Shown: in pieces, positions 52,415-62,450 of the stretch
How the letters are laid out: each line of letters starts with the position of its first letter
Position numbering within the stretch: the stretch's first letter is position 1
NCBI RefSeq assembly: GCF_024385605.1
Contig: NZ_JANFOJ010000010.1
Location: forward strand, 45,527 to 109,526
Origin: Sporolactobacillus sp. STSJ-5
Lineage (GTDB): Bacteria; Bacillota; Bacilli; Bacillales; Sporolactobacillaceae
Length of the DNA: 64,000 nucleotides
Direction of reading: 5' to 3'
Position numbers and translations under genes: made by a program
Notes under the pieces: generated by a model
What the model was told of the DNA's origin: nothing
What the model saw: the letters and a program-made list of their open reading frames with translations, nothing else
Database searches by the model: none

Positions 52415-53635
52415 ATGAACACTTCATGGTCTGACGATTTGGAAAAATCATTCAATTCAATGGTGGAGTGGAGAAGATTTCTTCACCAGCATCCGGAACT
52501 CTCATATCACGAGACAGAAACATCGGCGTTTATTTTAGAAAAGCTTAAAAGCTTTGGCATCACCGATATTAAGACTCATGTCGGCGGTTACGGAATTGTT
52601 GCAAGAATTCATGGAACAAAACCGGGATTGTCTGTCGCTTTGCGCGCGGATTTCGATGCACTTCCGATCAATGAAGAAACCGATGTTTCTTACAAATCGA
52701 ACGTACCGAATGTGATGCATGCATGTGGACATGACGGACACACATCCACTCTGCTTGGGGTTGCGAAAGTTATCCAAGAGCATCGAGATGAACTCGCCGG
52801 CGACGTTGTGTTGCTGCACCAGCCAGCTGAAGAATTTCCGCCGGGAGGAGCTCAGGCAATGATTAAAGATGGTTGCCTGGATGATGTGGACTTGGTCTTT
52901 GGAACACATCTATGGAGTACGGTACCTTATGGCACGATTGGCTACCGTAAAGGCTATTTCATGGCAGCAGCCGATTATATAAAAATTGAAATTCAAGGCA
53001 AGGGTGGACACGGATCCGCACCGCACATTTCAATTGACTCTGTTGCAGTGGCCGCTCAAGTTGTCAATCAGCTGCAAATGATTGTCAGCAGGGAAGTCGA
53101 TCCGCAAAAAGCAGCAGTCGTAACGATTGGAAAATTCAATGCGGGCGTTGCTCCGAATGTAATCGCAGATACGGCGACACTTGAAGGAACTGTTCGAACT
53201 TTTGATCCGGAGGTTCGCGAAAAAATAAAGAAGGAATTAGATTCTATCGTTGAAAATGTTTGTGCTGCGTATCATGCACAAGGTCATGTCGACTATCATG
53301 ACGGCTACCCGGCGGTTTACAATCACGAAAAAGAGACCGATGTTTTCAAAACGGCAATGGATGAGACATTCGGTGAAGGTACAGCCGTTGAAATCGCTCC
53401 GCAAATGGGCGGCGAAGACTTTTCAAGCTTCCTGCTGAAAAAACCGGGTATGTTTTGGTTTTCCGGAGCAGGCAATCCGGAAGTGGGAGCCAGCTATCCG
53501 CATCATCATCCGAAATTCAATTTTGATGAACGCGTGATGCTGGTAGCCGGAAAAGCATTCCTGTCGCTGGTTGATAAATATCTATGTGCGAAGGAAACGC
53601 CACAATTAACCGACAATGCGGCTGCCGTAAAATAA
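52415..53635 (+). CDS. M20 family amidohydrolase (first gene of the dpp operon)
   Basis: A 406-aa M20D enzyme: RRFLHQHPELSYHETET near residue 20, LRADFDALPINEETD near 77, HACGHDGHTSTLLG at 102-115 and HQPAEEFPPGGAQ near 134. It lies 18 bp before dppD in the same direction, so imported peptides or acylated amino acids are likely processed by it. GGGGG lies 8 bp before the ATG. Substrate not known. Confidence 0.87.
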   Translation: MNTSWSDDLEKSFNSMVEWRRFLHQHPELSYHETETSAFILEKLKSFGITDIKTHVGGYGIVARIHGTKPGLSVALRADFDALPINEETDVSYKSNVPNVMHACGHDGHTSTLLGVAKVIQEHRDELAGDVVLLHQPAEEFPPGGAQAMIKDGCLDDVDLVFGTHLWSTVPYGTIGYRKGYFMAAADYIKIEIQGKGGHGSAPHISIDSVAVAAQVVNQLQMIVSREVDPQKAAVVTIGKFNAGVAPNVIADTATLEGTVRTFDPEVREKIKKELDSIVENVCAAYHAQGHVDYHDGYPAVYNHEKETDVFKTAMDETFGEGTAVEIAPQMGGEDFSSFLLKKPGMFWFSGAGNPEVGASYPHHHPKFNFDERVMLVAGKAFLSLVDKYLCAKETPQLTDNAAAVK

Positions 53636-53653
53636 CTGAGGAGGGACAACGTT

Positions 53654-54676
53654 TTGAGTGAACTCTTAAAGGTAGACAAAATTAAAACCGAATTTCAAAC
53701 GGAAAAAGGTCCCGTTACTTCCGTTGACGAAGTGAGTTTCGATTTAAATGAAGGAGAAACGATCTGCCTTGTCGGCGAGTCAGGTTGCGGGAAGTCAGTG
53801 ACCTCACTTTCGATCATGCATCTCCTGGATCGAAACGGCTCAGTAACTGAGGGCTCTATCCTTTTCAACGGCAAGGATATCGCACATGCAACTGAATCAG
53901 ACATGCGAAAAATCCGCGGGAATGATATTTCCATGATTTTTCAAGAACCGATGACGTCACTCAACCCTGTCCTTACTATCGGCGATCAGCTGACTGAAGG
54001 TATCAAGCTGCATATGAAGCTTTCAAAGAGTGAAGCAAAAAAATATGCGGTAGAAATGTTGAAAAAAGTAGGTATTCCAAGAGCTGAAGGAATTATTGAT
54101 GAGTATCCGCATAAGCTGTCCGGCGGTATGAGGCAGCGTGTCATGATTGCCATGGCGCTCAGCTGCCGCCCGAAGCTGCTGATCGCTGATGAACCAACGA
54201 CAGCGCTCGATGTGACGATTCAGGCTCAGATTTTGAAACTAATGAAAAATTTGCGTGAAGACTCGAATACCGCAATTATCTTGATTACTCATGACCTAGG
54301 TGTTGTAGCTGAGATGGCGGATAAAGTTGCGGTCATGTACGCGGGTCAGGTTGTTGAGGAAACGGATGTTTATACCCTTTTTGACAACCCGAAACATCCG
54401 TACACACTGGGATTGATGAAATCCATTCCGCACATCACCAATCCGGACGATATGCGTTTGAACTCCATCCCGGGTTCCGTACCGAGTGTTCATAATATGC
54501 CGAAGGGCTGCCGTTTCTATGACCGTTGTCCGCACGCAATGAAGCGCTGCTTGGAAGAAAAGCCTGAACTTAAGCCAATTGAGGACAAGCAGGCTCACAG
54601 CATTCGATGCTTCTTATATGAAAAAGAAGAGCAAGAATATGAAACGAAGCATGCAGAAAAGGAAGTGAGTTCATAA
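53654..54676 (+). CDS. dppD: peptide ABC transporter ATPase (DppD/OppD type)
   Basis: The 340-aa ATPase has Walker A GESGCGKS, the LSGGMRQRVMIAMAL signature and LLIADEPTTALDVT Walker B. The C-terminal oligopeptide domain ends with PEG-like CRFYDRCPHAMKRC, whose cysteines are usual for this family (Fe-S cluster in some). The start is TTG with AGGAGGG 8 bp upstream. It pairs with dppF as the ATPase heterodimer. Confidence 0.9.
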   Translation: MSELLKVDKIKTEFQTEKGPVTSVDEVSFDLNEGETICLVGESGCGKSVTSLSIMHLLDRNGSVTEGSILFNGKDIAHATESDMRKIRGNDISMIFQEPMTSLNPVLTIGDQLTEGIKLHMKLSKSEAKKYAVEMLKKVGIPRAEGIIDEYPHKLSGGMRQRVMIAMALSCRPKLLIADEPTTALDVTIQAQILKLMKNLREDSNTAIILITHDLGVVAEMADKVAVMYAGQVVEETDVYTLFDNPKHPYTLGLMKSIPHITNPDDMRLNSIPGSVPSVHNMPKGCRFYDRCPHAMKRCLEEKPELKPIEDKQAHSIRCFLYEKEEQEYETKHAEKEVSS

Positions 54677-54677
54677 C

Positions 54678-55673
54678 ATGCCATCCGTTGAAAAAAAAGA
54701 GCCGTTGCTCCAAGTCAAGAATTTAAAAAAGTATTATCCAATTAAGAAAGGCGTTATCTCAAGAACAGTCGGCTACGTAAAAGCAGTCGATGATGTAAGC
54801 TTCGACATTTATCCGGGCGAAACGATGGGTCTGGTTGGCGAATCCGGATGCGGAAAATCCACGACCGGACGCTCGCTGGTTCGTTTGGAAGACCCGACAG
54901 CCGGACAAGTTTTATTTCAGGGCAAGGATTTAGCGAGTATCTCGCATAAGGAAATGCGGAAGCTGAGAACCGATCTGCAAATCATTTTTCAGGATCCATA
55001 TTCCTCATTAAATCCGAGAAAACGCGTCGGCGACTTGCTTGCTGAACCACTGATCGCCCATAAGTTGGCGACCAAAAGCGAGGCAGACAAAAAGGTGAAT
55101 GAAATTCTGGAAATTGTCGGTCTCTCGAAACAATATAAAAACCGTTACCCCCATCAATTTTCCGGCGGACAGCGGCAAAGAATCGGGATTGCCCGTGCCT
55201 TGATGCTGCATCCGAAGCTGATCATTTGTGATGAACCGGTTTCTGCTCTTGATGTTTCCATCCAAGCTCAGGTATTGAATCTGCTTAAAGATCTTCAAAA
55301 AGAGCTCAATCTGACTTATGTGTTTATTGCACACGGACTTGGCGCTGTAAAGTACATAAGCGACCGGATCACTGTCATGTATTTGGGAAAAGTTATGGAG
55401 CTTGCGACTACACGAGAAATATTTGAACATCCGAAACATCCTTACACGGAAATCTTGCTTAACGCTTATCCAATTCCGAATCCGCATATGCGCGGTCGGA
55501 ATCAGATGGTTGTCGAAGGCGATGTTCCGAGTCCGGCGAATCCGCCGAAGGGCTGCGTGTTCCATACGCGCTGTCCGTTCGCAAAAGATATCTGCCGCGA
55601 AAAAGTGCCCGCGCTCACAGGAAAAGATCATCTCGTTGCTTGTCATTTTCCGCTTGAGCCAGTAAATGCATGA
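54678..55673 (+). CDS. dppF: peptide ABC transporter ATPase (DppF/OppF type)
   Basis: The 331-aa partner ATPase has [17 protein letters not shown], the [17 protein letters not shown] signature and [15 protein letters not shown]. It ends with the [14 protein letters not shown] cysteine region, as in OppF/DppF. It follows dppD almost directly; GGAAGTGAG precedes the ATG. One departure: the D-loop-adjacent switch reads [13 protein letters not shown], with Gly where most members have Asp (FIAHDL). Confidence 0.9.
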   Translation: MPSVEKKEPLLQVKNLKKYYPIKKGVISRTVGYVKAVDDVSFDIYPGETMGLVGESGCGKSTTGRSLVRLEDPTAGQVLFQGKDLASISHKEMRKLRTDLQIIFQDPYSSLNPRKRVGDLLAEPLIAHKLATKSEADKKVNEILEIVGLSKQYKNRYPHQFSGGQRQRIGIARALMLHPKLIICDEPVSALDVSIQAQVLNLLKDLQKELNLTYVFIAHGLGAVKYISDRITVMYLGKVMELATTREIFEHPKHPYTEILLNAYPIPNPHMRGRNQMVVEGDVPSPANPPKGCVFHTRCPFAKDICREKVPALTGKDHLVACHFPLEPVNA

Positions 55674-55687
55674 AAGGAGGACTTTAA

Positions 55688-56638
55688 GTGTTTCAATACA
55701 TCATTAGGCGAATTTTAATCGCTATTCCCGTGCTTTTTGGGGTAACCGTACTGAACTTTTTCATTATTAATCTTGCTCCAGGAAATCCCGTGGATATGAT
55801 GGTCAATCCTTCCGCAACACCGGAGCAGCTTGCTGCCACCAAGCATGCGCTTGGTTTGGATCAGCCGGTTTGGGTGCAATATTGGAATTGGCTTACTCAG
55901 TTGTTTCATGGTAATTTGGGCTTTTCCTATTCAACACGTGAACCCGTAACGCAGATTTTGCTTGCTCATGTAGGTCCTACGGTCATGTTGATGGGTGTGT
56001 CACTAATTGTCGGCTATCTCATTGCCATTCCACTCGGTATCCTTTGCGCGCGAAAGCAAAATTCTTGGATTGATTATCTTGTTACCGGTTTTTCATTTTT
56101 CGGCATTTCAGTTCCTCACTTTTTCTTAGGACTCGGCGTTATTTATGTATTTGCCAGCAAACTGTTGCTGTTCCCAACGGGTAGCATGAATACTCTTGGC
56201 GGAGACGGAGGGTTGATGGATACGATTAATCACCTCGTTCTTCCGGTTCTGGTCCTTGCAACAGGAATCGCTGGAAACATGGTGCGCTATGTTCGTTCCA
56301 GTATGCTGGACGTCCTCGGCAAAGATTATCTGAGAACAGCGAAGGCTAAGGGACTTTCACAGTTTATAATTACGAATAAGCATGCGCTGAGAAACTCATT
56401 GATTCCTATTATTACTGTAATTGGAATTGATATTCCGATGCTGATCGGCGGTGCGATTGTTACCGAGCAGGTCTTCCAATGGCCGGGACTTGGGCTGCTC
56501 ACGATCCAATCAATTACTTCTCGGGATTACTCGACACTGATGGCGATCAACTTGCTTGCAGCATTAACCGTACTTGTTGCTAACCTGCTGACAGATATTC
56601 TGTATGCCGTCGCCGACCCAAGAATCAGGTATGACTAA
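55688..56638 (+). CDS. dppB: peptide ABC transporter permease (DppB/OppB type)
   Basis: A 316-aa membrane protein with six helices. It begins QYIIRRILIAIPVLFGVTVL, typical of DppB, and has the EAA-type loop RTAKAKGLSQFIITNKHALRNSLIPI. It ends with YAVADPRIRYD, the usual C-terminus. The start is GTG after AAGGAGGAC. It forms the membrane channel with dppC. Confidence 0.9.
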   Translation: MFQYIIRRILIAIPVLFGVTVLNFFIINLAPGNPVDMMVNPSATPEQLAATKHALGLDQPVWVQYWNWLTQLFHGNLGFSYSTREPVTQILLAHVGPTVMLMGVSLIVGYLIAIPLGILCARKQNSWIDYLVTGFSFFGISVPHFFLGLGVIYVFASKLLLFPTGSMNTLGGDGGLMDTINHLVLPVLVLATGIAGNMVRYVRSSMLDVLGKDYLRTAKAKGLSQFIITNKHALRNSLIPIITVIGIDIPMLIGGAIVTEQVFQWPGLGLLTIQSITSRDYSTLMAINLLAALTVLVANLLTDILYAVADPRIRYD

Positions 56639-56653
56639 GGAGGAGCGGAAGAG

Positions 56654-57586
56654 ATGGCTATGAAATTAAACCCGAATAAAAATGTTCCGGAAGCAGACGG
56701 CCTTGCGACTTCCGAACAAATGATTGCAAAGCTTGGAGATGAAGAAAGTTATCTGCATATGGTCAGCCGGCGCTTCTTTAAACATCGGCTCGCTTTTATC
56801 GGACTAATTGTCTTTCTGTTAATTATCCTTATTGCTGCGCTGGCTCCTGTGATCGCGCCTCATGATCCAAATAAGATTTTTAATGAATTTGAGGCCGCAC
56901 CATCAGCAACACACATATTAGGTACCGACCCCGTCGGGCGCGACGTGATGAGCCGCTTGATCTATGGCGCTCAAGTATCCATCTCTGTTGGGATTGGAGC
57001 TGTGGCCATTTATGTTGCAATTGGTATTGTTTTAGGACTTGTTGCCGGTTATTTCGGCAAATGGATCGACATGATTATTATGCGGCTCACCGATATCTTC
57101 ATGTCTTTTCCATACTTCATGGTTATTCTTGTCTTGGTTAGTATTATAGGACCTAGCCTTTTCAATATTACCATCGTTATTGGTCTTCTCGGTTGGCCCG
57201 CTATTGCCCGCTTGGTCAGGGGCAGTGTGCTCTCTATAAAAGAAATGGACTACGTAAAGGCAGGTGTTGCACTCGGCTATTCAACGCCGAAGATCCTATT
57301 CCAGCACATTCTTCCGAATGCGCTGGCGCCAATCCTAGTTAACGCCACATTCGGCGTTGCGTCGGCCATTATCATGGAGGCGTCATTAAGCTTCCTTGGA
57401 ATGGGCGTTCGTCCGCCGGCGGCGAGCTGGGGAAATATGCTCACACAGGCGGAATCGATTACCGTGCTTTCATCGCAGCCTTGGCTGTGGATTCCGCCGG
57501 GCATGATGATTTTACTTGCCGTGCTATCGGTTAACTTTATCGGTGACGGCCTCCGTGATGCAATTGAGTCACAGAACGCAAAATAA
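56654..57586 (+). CDS. dppC: peptide ABC transporter permease (DppC/OppC type)
   Basis: A 310-aa permease with six helices, a DppC-like N-terminal region (RRFFKHRLAFIGLIVFLLI), HILGTDPVGRDVMSRLIYG near residue 95 and the EAA loop YVKAGVALGYSTPKILFQHI. GGAGGAG lies before the ATG. It completes the channel with dppB and is followed 30 bp later by the binding protein. Confidence 0.9.
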   Translation: MAMKLNPNKNVPEADGLATSEQMIAKLGDEESYLHMVSRRFFKHRLAFIGLIVFLLIILIAALAPVIAPHDPNKIFNEFEAAPSATHILGTDPVGRDVMSRLIYGAQVSISVGIGAVAIYVAIGIVLGLVAGYFGKWIDMIIMRLTDIFMSFPYFMVILVLVSIIGPSLFNITIVIGLLGWPAIARLVRGSVLSIKEMDYVKAGVALGYSTPKILFQHILPNALAPILVNATFGVASAIIMEASLSFLGMGVRPPAASWGNMLTQAESITVLSSQPWLWIPPGMMILLAVLSVNFIGDGLRDAIESQNAK

Positions 57587-57616
57587 GAAACAATAAAAGG
57601 GGATGCAAACAACACA

Positions 57617-59251
57617 ATGAACAGACACAAAATCATTTCAAAACGTATCTTAAAATATGTGATCACATCCTTTATGGCTCTGTCCCTCGTTTTTCTCGCA
57701 GCTTGCGGTGGCGGTTCAGGATCATCAGGAAGCAGCAAGAAGAAAGATACAATTTATGTTGGAACCGTAAACCCTCCCGGCGGTTTTAATCCGTTTAATA
57801 CCGGAGATATTGGGGGACAATTCGCGATTCGCGTTATGTTCGATGCATTTCTTGATATGACGTCACCATTGAAGTTTCAGCCGAAACTGGCAACGTCGAT
57901 CGACACGACCGATAACCAGACCTATACAATTAATTTGAATCCTAAAGCGAAATGGACCGATGGCAAACCGGTTACCGCTGATGATGTTATTTTCACGTTC
58001 AACTTGATTGCCAACCCGAAATCAGAAGTAGCTGTCGGAACGAATATCTCGACGCTAACAGGCGTTGATGCCAATGGTAAATTGACCGGCGGCGCGACGA
58101 CGATTCCTAATCTGAAAAAAGTTGACGAACATACGGTTACTTTCAAAACGAAGAAACCGGTTGATCCTAATTACATTAAAGAAATGATCGGTACGAAGAT
58201 CATTACGATGCCAAAACATGTCTTGAAAGACATTGCTCCGGCAGATTTCTCTAAGAGCAAATTTGTACAGGCACCTAACGTAACAGACGGTCCATATAAA
58301 TTTGTAACCTATAACAAGAACACATACATTCAATATAAAGCGAATAATGACTATTACCTTGGTAAGCCTAAGACACCTAAGTTCTTCATCAAGATTATGC
58401 AAGCTTCTAACCTGTTAGCTGAATTGCAAGCAGGAACCATTCAGGCAAACACATCAGGCGGTATCGGAAATCTACCGTTCCAAGATGTTGAAACAGCTCA
58501 GAAACTTAAGAATGTAAAAACAGAAATTCATCCGCAAATTGGATTCCAGACCATGCAGTACAACACAAAGACATTGCCAAACGCGAAAGTTCGTCAAGCA
58601 CTTGCGTATGCAATTGACCGTCAGCAGATCGTTGACAAGCTGCTCAAAGGAAACGGTGAAATTGTCGACGGACCATACACATCACAAAGCCCTTATCTCG
58701 ACAAGAGCACAAACGTGATTAAATATGATCCTAAGAAAGCAAAACAAATGTTGAAAGATGCTGGATGGGATTTCAACAAGACGTTGAATTTCGTTGTTCC
58801 GATCGGAAACAAAGTGCGTGAACAATCCGCCGATATTATTGTTCAGAACTTCAAAGCGATCGGCGTAAAAGTTAAAGAAACAACTTATGATTTCCCAACG
58901 ATCATGCAAAAAGGTGCGGCAGGCGATTTTGATCTGCTCTTGATCGGATTTACATTCAACCTTGATCCTGATGTTTCCGCACTTTATGGTCCAACAGGTG
59001 CATACAACTTCATGAAATATGAAAATAAGGAAGCAACGAAGCTTATTGCCGAAGGCAAGGCTGAACCGGACAGCGCGAAGAGAAAGGTTATTTACAGCAA
59101 GCTTCAATCAATCTGGGAAAAGGATATGCCTGTAATTACGCTCTACTCTGACAACGAAGTTGTTGTGAAGAGTAAGGATCTTGCTTACGGCGGTGCTTCT
59201 GCTTACTGGCCGGGCACAGTTGCCAATTTCCAAAAATGGGCTTTTAAATAA
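57617..59251 (+). CDS. dppE: peptide-binding lipoprotein (family 5 solute-binding protein)
   Basis: The 544-aa protein begins with a signal peptide of lipoprotein type ending LVFLAACGGGSG, with the lipid-bearing Cys30. The mature part is an SBP_bac_5 domain (NPPGGFNPFNTGDI; DADDVIFTFNL-like WTDGKPVTADDVIFTFNL near residue 115; VRQALAYAIDRQQIVDKLL near 325). It captures peptides outside the membrane and hands them to DppBC. AAAGGGG is 8 bp before the ATG. It is last in the importer operon, where it follows ATPases and permeases. Confidence 0.9.
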   Translation: MNRHKIISKRILKYVITSFMALSLVFLAACGGGSGSSGSSKKKDTIYVGTVNPPGGFNPFNTGDIGGQFAIRVMFDAFLDMTSPLKFQPKLATSIDTTDNQTYTINLNPKAKWTDGKPVTADDVIFTFNLIANPKSEVAVGTNISTLTGVDANGKLTGGATTIPNLKKVDEHTVTFKTKKPVDPNYIKEMIGTKIITMPKHVLKDIAPADFSKSKFVQAPNVTDGPYKFVTYNKNTYIQYKANNDYYLGKPKTPKFFIKIMQASNLLAELQAGTIQANTSGGIGNLPFQDVETAQKLKNVKTEIHPQIGFQTMQYNTKTLPNAKVRQALAYAIDRQQIVDKLLKGNGEIVDGPYTSQSPYLDKSTNVIKYDPKKAKQMLKDAGWDFNKTLNFVVPIGNKVREQSADIIVQNFKAIGVKVKETTYDFPTIMQKGAAGDFDLLLIGFTFNLDPDVSALYGPTGAYNFMKYENKEATKLIAEGKAEPDSAKRKVIYSKLQSIWEKDMPVITLYSDNEVVVKSKDLAYGGASAYWPGTVANFQKWAFK

Positions 59252-59293
59252 TAAACAAGCTTGAACTTTTGGATCCAGCTCAATTAAATGGTT

Positions 59294-59340
59294 AAAAATT
59301 TAAACAGCTGCTCTTCTGAGTCAGCTGTTTAAATTTTTTA
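59294..59340 (+). terminator. rho-independent terminator after the peptide importer
   Basis: AAATTTAAACAGCTG / CAGCTGTTTAAATTT perfect stem followed by TTTTA. Confidence 0.85.
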
Positions 59341-59384
59341 TACCGCTTTAGCGACTTAATAAAACGAGATAAGGAAGCGATATC

Positions 59385-60761
59385 ATGGAGAGCAGCAAGA
59401 GAAAAGCACTGGAGGAAGAAGTACGCGCACAAGCGGATCGGTCGATTGAGACACTTTACAGCTATTTGCGGCTTAAAACAGTTTCTGCTCAGAACTTGGC
59501 AATTCCGGAAACAGTCAATTTTGTTTCTGAATTGTTGAATGGTCTTGGCGCAGAAGTTAAGGTTCTTGACGATTTGGGTGGCAACCCCGTTATTTACGGT
59601 TTTTTACCTGCGGGGGAAAAGGGCAATGCAAACAAAACCTTGCTTTTCTACGATCATTATGATGTTCAACCACCGGATCCGCTTGATGAATGGAACTCAG
59701 AGCCATTCGAACCTTATTTAAAGGATGGCATTCTTTACGCACGTGGTACTGCTGATAATAAGGGAACGTTGATGCAGCGTTTGGCGGCGATTAAAGCATT
59801 GGAACAAACCGGCGGACTGCCATGCAATATCAAATTTCTTATTGAAGGGGAAGAAGAGATCGGGAGTCCCAGTCTCACCGCATATCTAAAAAAATATGCA
59901 GAACTTTTTAAGGCTGACGCATGTATCTGGGAGTTCGGCAATAAGGATGCAGCGGAACGCGTTTCGCTTTTTGCAGGAATAAAAGGATCTGCTTATTATG
60001 AATTCTCTACGAAGAGCGCAAATATCGATATCCATTCATCACTTGCCGCTGTCATTGATAACCCGGCCTGGCGTTTGGTGCAGGCACTGGCCAGCATGAA
60101 AAACCAGAATAACGACATAACTGTTGAAGGATTTTTTGACGAGATAGAGGAACCCGATGAGGCATTAATTAAAACGGTTCGCGCCGTTCCTTTTAATGAT
60201 GAAGCATTGAAAAAATCGTTTGGACTCAGTCGTCCGTTTATTACAGAGGCGCGCGGCGAGGTGCCCCAAGACGCACTCATGCTGCATCCGACTTTGACCA
60301 TTTGCGGTATGGTGAGCGGTTATATCGGTGAAGGCGCTAAAACCGTGCTGCCTAAGGAAGCAAAGGTTAAGATTGATTGCCGCATGGTTCCCGGACAAAC
60401 TGGAGAACATCTGCTTGCTTGTTTCGAGCGTCATCTTGCCCGTCACGGTTTTTCAGACGTCAAGGTGGACATGATCGAATCACAGCGTGCCTTCCGCTCA
60501 GATATTAATGATCCATTTCTTAAATTAGTTAAAAAAACAGCGGAAGAGGCTTATCAGTCTGAGGCCATCCTGTATCCGAATTCAGCAGGAACGGGTCCGA
60601 TGTATGTTTTCGATAAATACCTCCATCTTCCGATTGTCAGCACTGGTGTCGGCTGGGCTGAATCTAAAGCACATGCACCGAATGAATCGATTCGTATGAA
60701 AGATTATGTGGATGGAAGCCTGCACATGGCTTACTTATTGACTGATTTCGCTGCGCAATAA
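59385..60761 (+). CDS. M20 family dipeptidase (CPG2/DapE-like)
   Basis: A 458-aa M20 enzyme. HYDVQP at residues 91-96 and RGTADNKG at 120-127 give metal ligands, EGEEEIGS near 154 the catalytic Glu, and the C-terminal GVGWAESKAHAPNESI motif the last metal-binding His. Domain order matches the M20 dipeptidase branch, which cleaves dipeptides. AAGGAAG precedes the ATG. It is followed by another M20 gene 21 bp later, so both are probably co-transcribed from a unit just after the dpp operon. Confidence 0.85.
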   Translation: MESSKRKALEEEVRAQADRSIETLYSYLRLKTVSAQNLAIPETVNFVSELLNGLGAEVKVLDDLGGNPVIYGFLPAGEKGNANKTLLFYDHYDVQPPDPLDEWNSEPFEPYLKDGILYARGTADNKGTLMQRLAAIKALEQTGGLPCNIKFLIEGEEEIGSPSLTAYLKKYAELFKADACIWEFGNKDAAERVSLFAGIKGSAYYEFSTKSANIDIHSSLAAVIDNPAWRLVQALASMKNQNNDITVEGFFDEIEEPDEALIKTVRAVPFNDEALKKSFGLSRPFITEARGEVPQDALMLHPTLTICGMVSGYIGEGAKTVLPKEAKVKIDCRMVPGQTGEHLLACFERHLARHGFSDVKVDMIESQRAFRSDINDPFLKLVKKTAEEAYQSEAILYPNSAGTGPMYVFDKYLHLPIVSTGVGWAESKAHAPNESIRMKDYVDGSLHMAYLLTDFAAQ

Positions 60762-60782
60762 AAGAGAGAAGGAGAATCTAAC

Positions 60783-62201
60783 TTGGGCCTAATTGATGAG
60801 ATAAAGCATATGATTTATGAAAAAAGAGACAGCTACCAAGCGCTGAGCGAAAAGGTATGGGATTTTGCAGAACTCCATTTTGGCGAAGTGAAATCAGCAG
60901 AGCTGCTGAGTCAAGCACTTGAGGATGAAGGTTTTACAGTTCAAAGAGAGATAGCAGGATTAAAAACCGGATTTGTCGGCAGCTATGGTGAAGGTAAGCC
61001 GGTCATTGCATTCCTTGGTGAATTCGATGCGCTTGCAGGGTTGAGTCAGAAGCGTAATAAAACGGTTCACGATCCGATCGTGCCGAATGGCAACGGTCAC
61101 GGCTGCGGCCATAATTTACTGGGCGTCGGCTCGCTTGCTGCGGCATTTGCTGCCAAAGAATATTTAACGAAGCACCAACTCAAGGGAACGGTTCGTTATT
61201 ACGGCTGCCCGGCTGAAGAAAGCGGAAACGGTAAAGCCTATATGGCCCGTGAAGGCTGTTTTAAAGATGTAGATGCAGCTTTTTCGTGGCATCCGGATTC
61301 AAAAAATGCGGTGCAGCATCTCTCAAGCAATGCGGTCATTGAAGCACGTTTTACGTTTAAAGGAGTCAGTGCGCATGCAGCTGCTTTGCCGGAACTGGGG
61401 CGCAGTGCACTGGACGCATTAGAACTGATGAATGTCGGTGTCAATTATTTGCGCGAACATATGGCAGATAAGGCACGTGTCCATTACGCAGTAACGAACA
61501 CTGGCGGCGTCTCACCAAATGTTGTTCAAGCCATTGCTGAGGAGCGGTTCCTGGTTCGTTCGCCGAAACCAAATGAAGTAAAAGAATTGTTTAAACGTGT
61601 GGTTAATGTTGCTAAAGGTGCGGCACTGATGACAGATACGGAAATGAGCTATAAGATTGAAGGCGGTTGCTGTAATTTGATTCCGAACACTGCGCTGCAT
61701 CAAGTGATGGCTGATTTAATGGAAGAAATCGGTTACCCTGAACCATCAGAGAAAGATCTTGCTTTCATTAAAGATATCTATGCATCGCTAGGAGATAATG
61801 AAAAGAACTTTGCGAAAAAGTTCCTTACGACTGAACAGCGTAAAACGATTGATGAAAAGCCTATTGCTGATTGGGTGATTCCATGTCCTGAACACGATAC
61901 ATTTATGGAGGGCTCTACTGACGTTTCCGATGTCAGCTGGAATGTTCCGACTGCGCAATGCTTTACATCAACATGGGCATTTGCAACGGTACCGCATACT
62001 TGGCAAGTGGTTGCTCAGGGAACTCAAGACTTTGCGTTGAATGCGGCTCTCTACGCCGGAGAAGCCATGGCTTGCACTGCACTCAAGGCATTGGAAGATC
62101 CGGAACTGCTTGCTGAGGCAAAGCGGGAATTCAAAGAACGACTTGACGGTGAAACCTATGAATGTTTGATTCCACCGGATGTAACGCCATCTAGTTTATA
62201 A
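60783..62201 (+). CDS. M20 family amidohydrolase (AbgB-like, p-aminobenzoyl-glutamate hydrolase type)
   Basis: The 472-aa protein has the AbgB subgroup signatures: FGEVKSAELL near residue 33, FLGEFDALAGLSQ at 77-89, GHGCGHNLLG at 105-114 (Asn-Leu instead of Asp-Ala-His after CGH) and DVSWNVPTAQ near 380. In E. coli AbgB is the catalytic subunit that cleaves p-aminobenzoyl-glutamate; other relatives act on indole-acyl or dipeptide amides. The start is TTG with AAGGAG 9 bp upstream. Two terminators follow. Confidence 0.86.
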   Translation: MGLIDEIKHMIYEKRDSYQALSEKVWDFAELHFGEVKSAELLSQALEDEGFTVQREIAGLKTGFVGSYGEGKPVIAFLGEFDALAGLSQKRNKTVHDPIVPNGNGHGCGHNLLGVGSLAAAFAAKEYLTKHQLKGTVRYYGCPAEESGNGKAYMAREGCFKDVDAAFSWHPDSKNAVQHLSSNAVIEARFTFKGVSAHAAALPELGRSALDALELMNVGVNYLREHMADKARVHYAVTNTGGVSPNVVQAIAEERFLVRSPKPNEVKELFKRVVNVAKGAALMTDTEMSYKIEGGCCNLIPNTALHQVMADLMEEIGYPEPSEKDLAFIKDIYASLGDNEKNFAKKFLTTEQRKTIDEKPIADWVIPCPEHDTFMEGSTDVSDVSWNVPTAQCFTSTWAFATVPHTWQVVAQGTQDFALNAALYAGEAMACTALKALEDPELLAEAKREFKERLDGETYECLIPPDVTPSSL

Positions 62202-62203
62202 TG

Positions 62204-62237
62204 AAAAGTCAGCTTTAAGAGGATAGTTGACTTTTTT
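62204..62237 (+). terminator. terminator 1 after the AbgB-like gene
   Basis: AAAAGTCA / TTGACTTTTTT stem with loop about 15 nt; the descending arm supplies the T run. Confidence 0.7.
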
Positions 62238-62249
62238 CAGCAAACATCT

Positions 62250-62291
62250 AAAGAGAACTTTTTCCGTAACTTGGGAGAAAGTTCTTTTTTT
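62250..62291 (+). terminator. terminator 2 after the AbgB-like gene
   Basis: AAAGAGAACTTT / AAAGTTCTTTTTTT stem with inner TCC/GGA pairing and a strong T tract; the second of two tandem terminators. Confidence 0.8.
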
Positions 62292-62450
62292 ATTGCATGA
62301 AATGAGCAGAAATCGTGCAATTTAAATACAGTTGCTCGTGTGAGAATCACTATTTTTGCACAGTTAAAACGGGAAGGGACTCAAAGGCGAACCGAAGATG
62401 GCGAGCTTGCCCTCCGGGACAATCGTCCGATACGGAAGGGAGAAGGCAGT

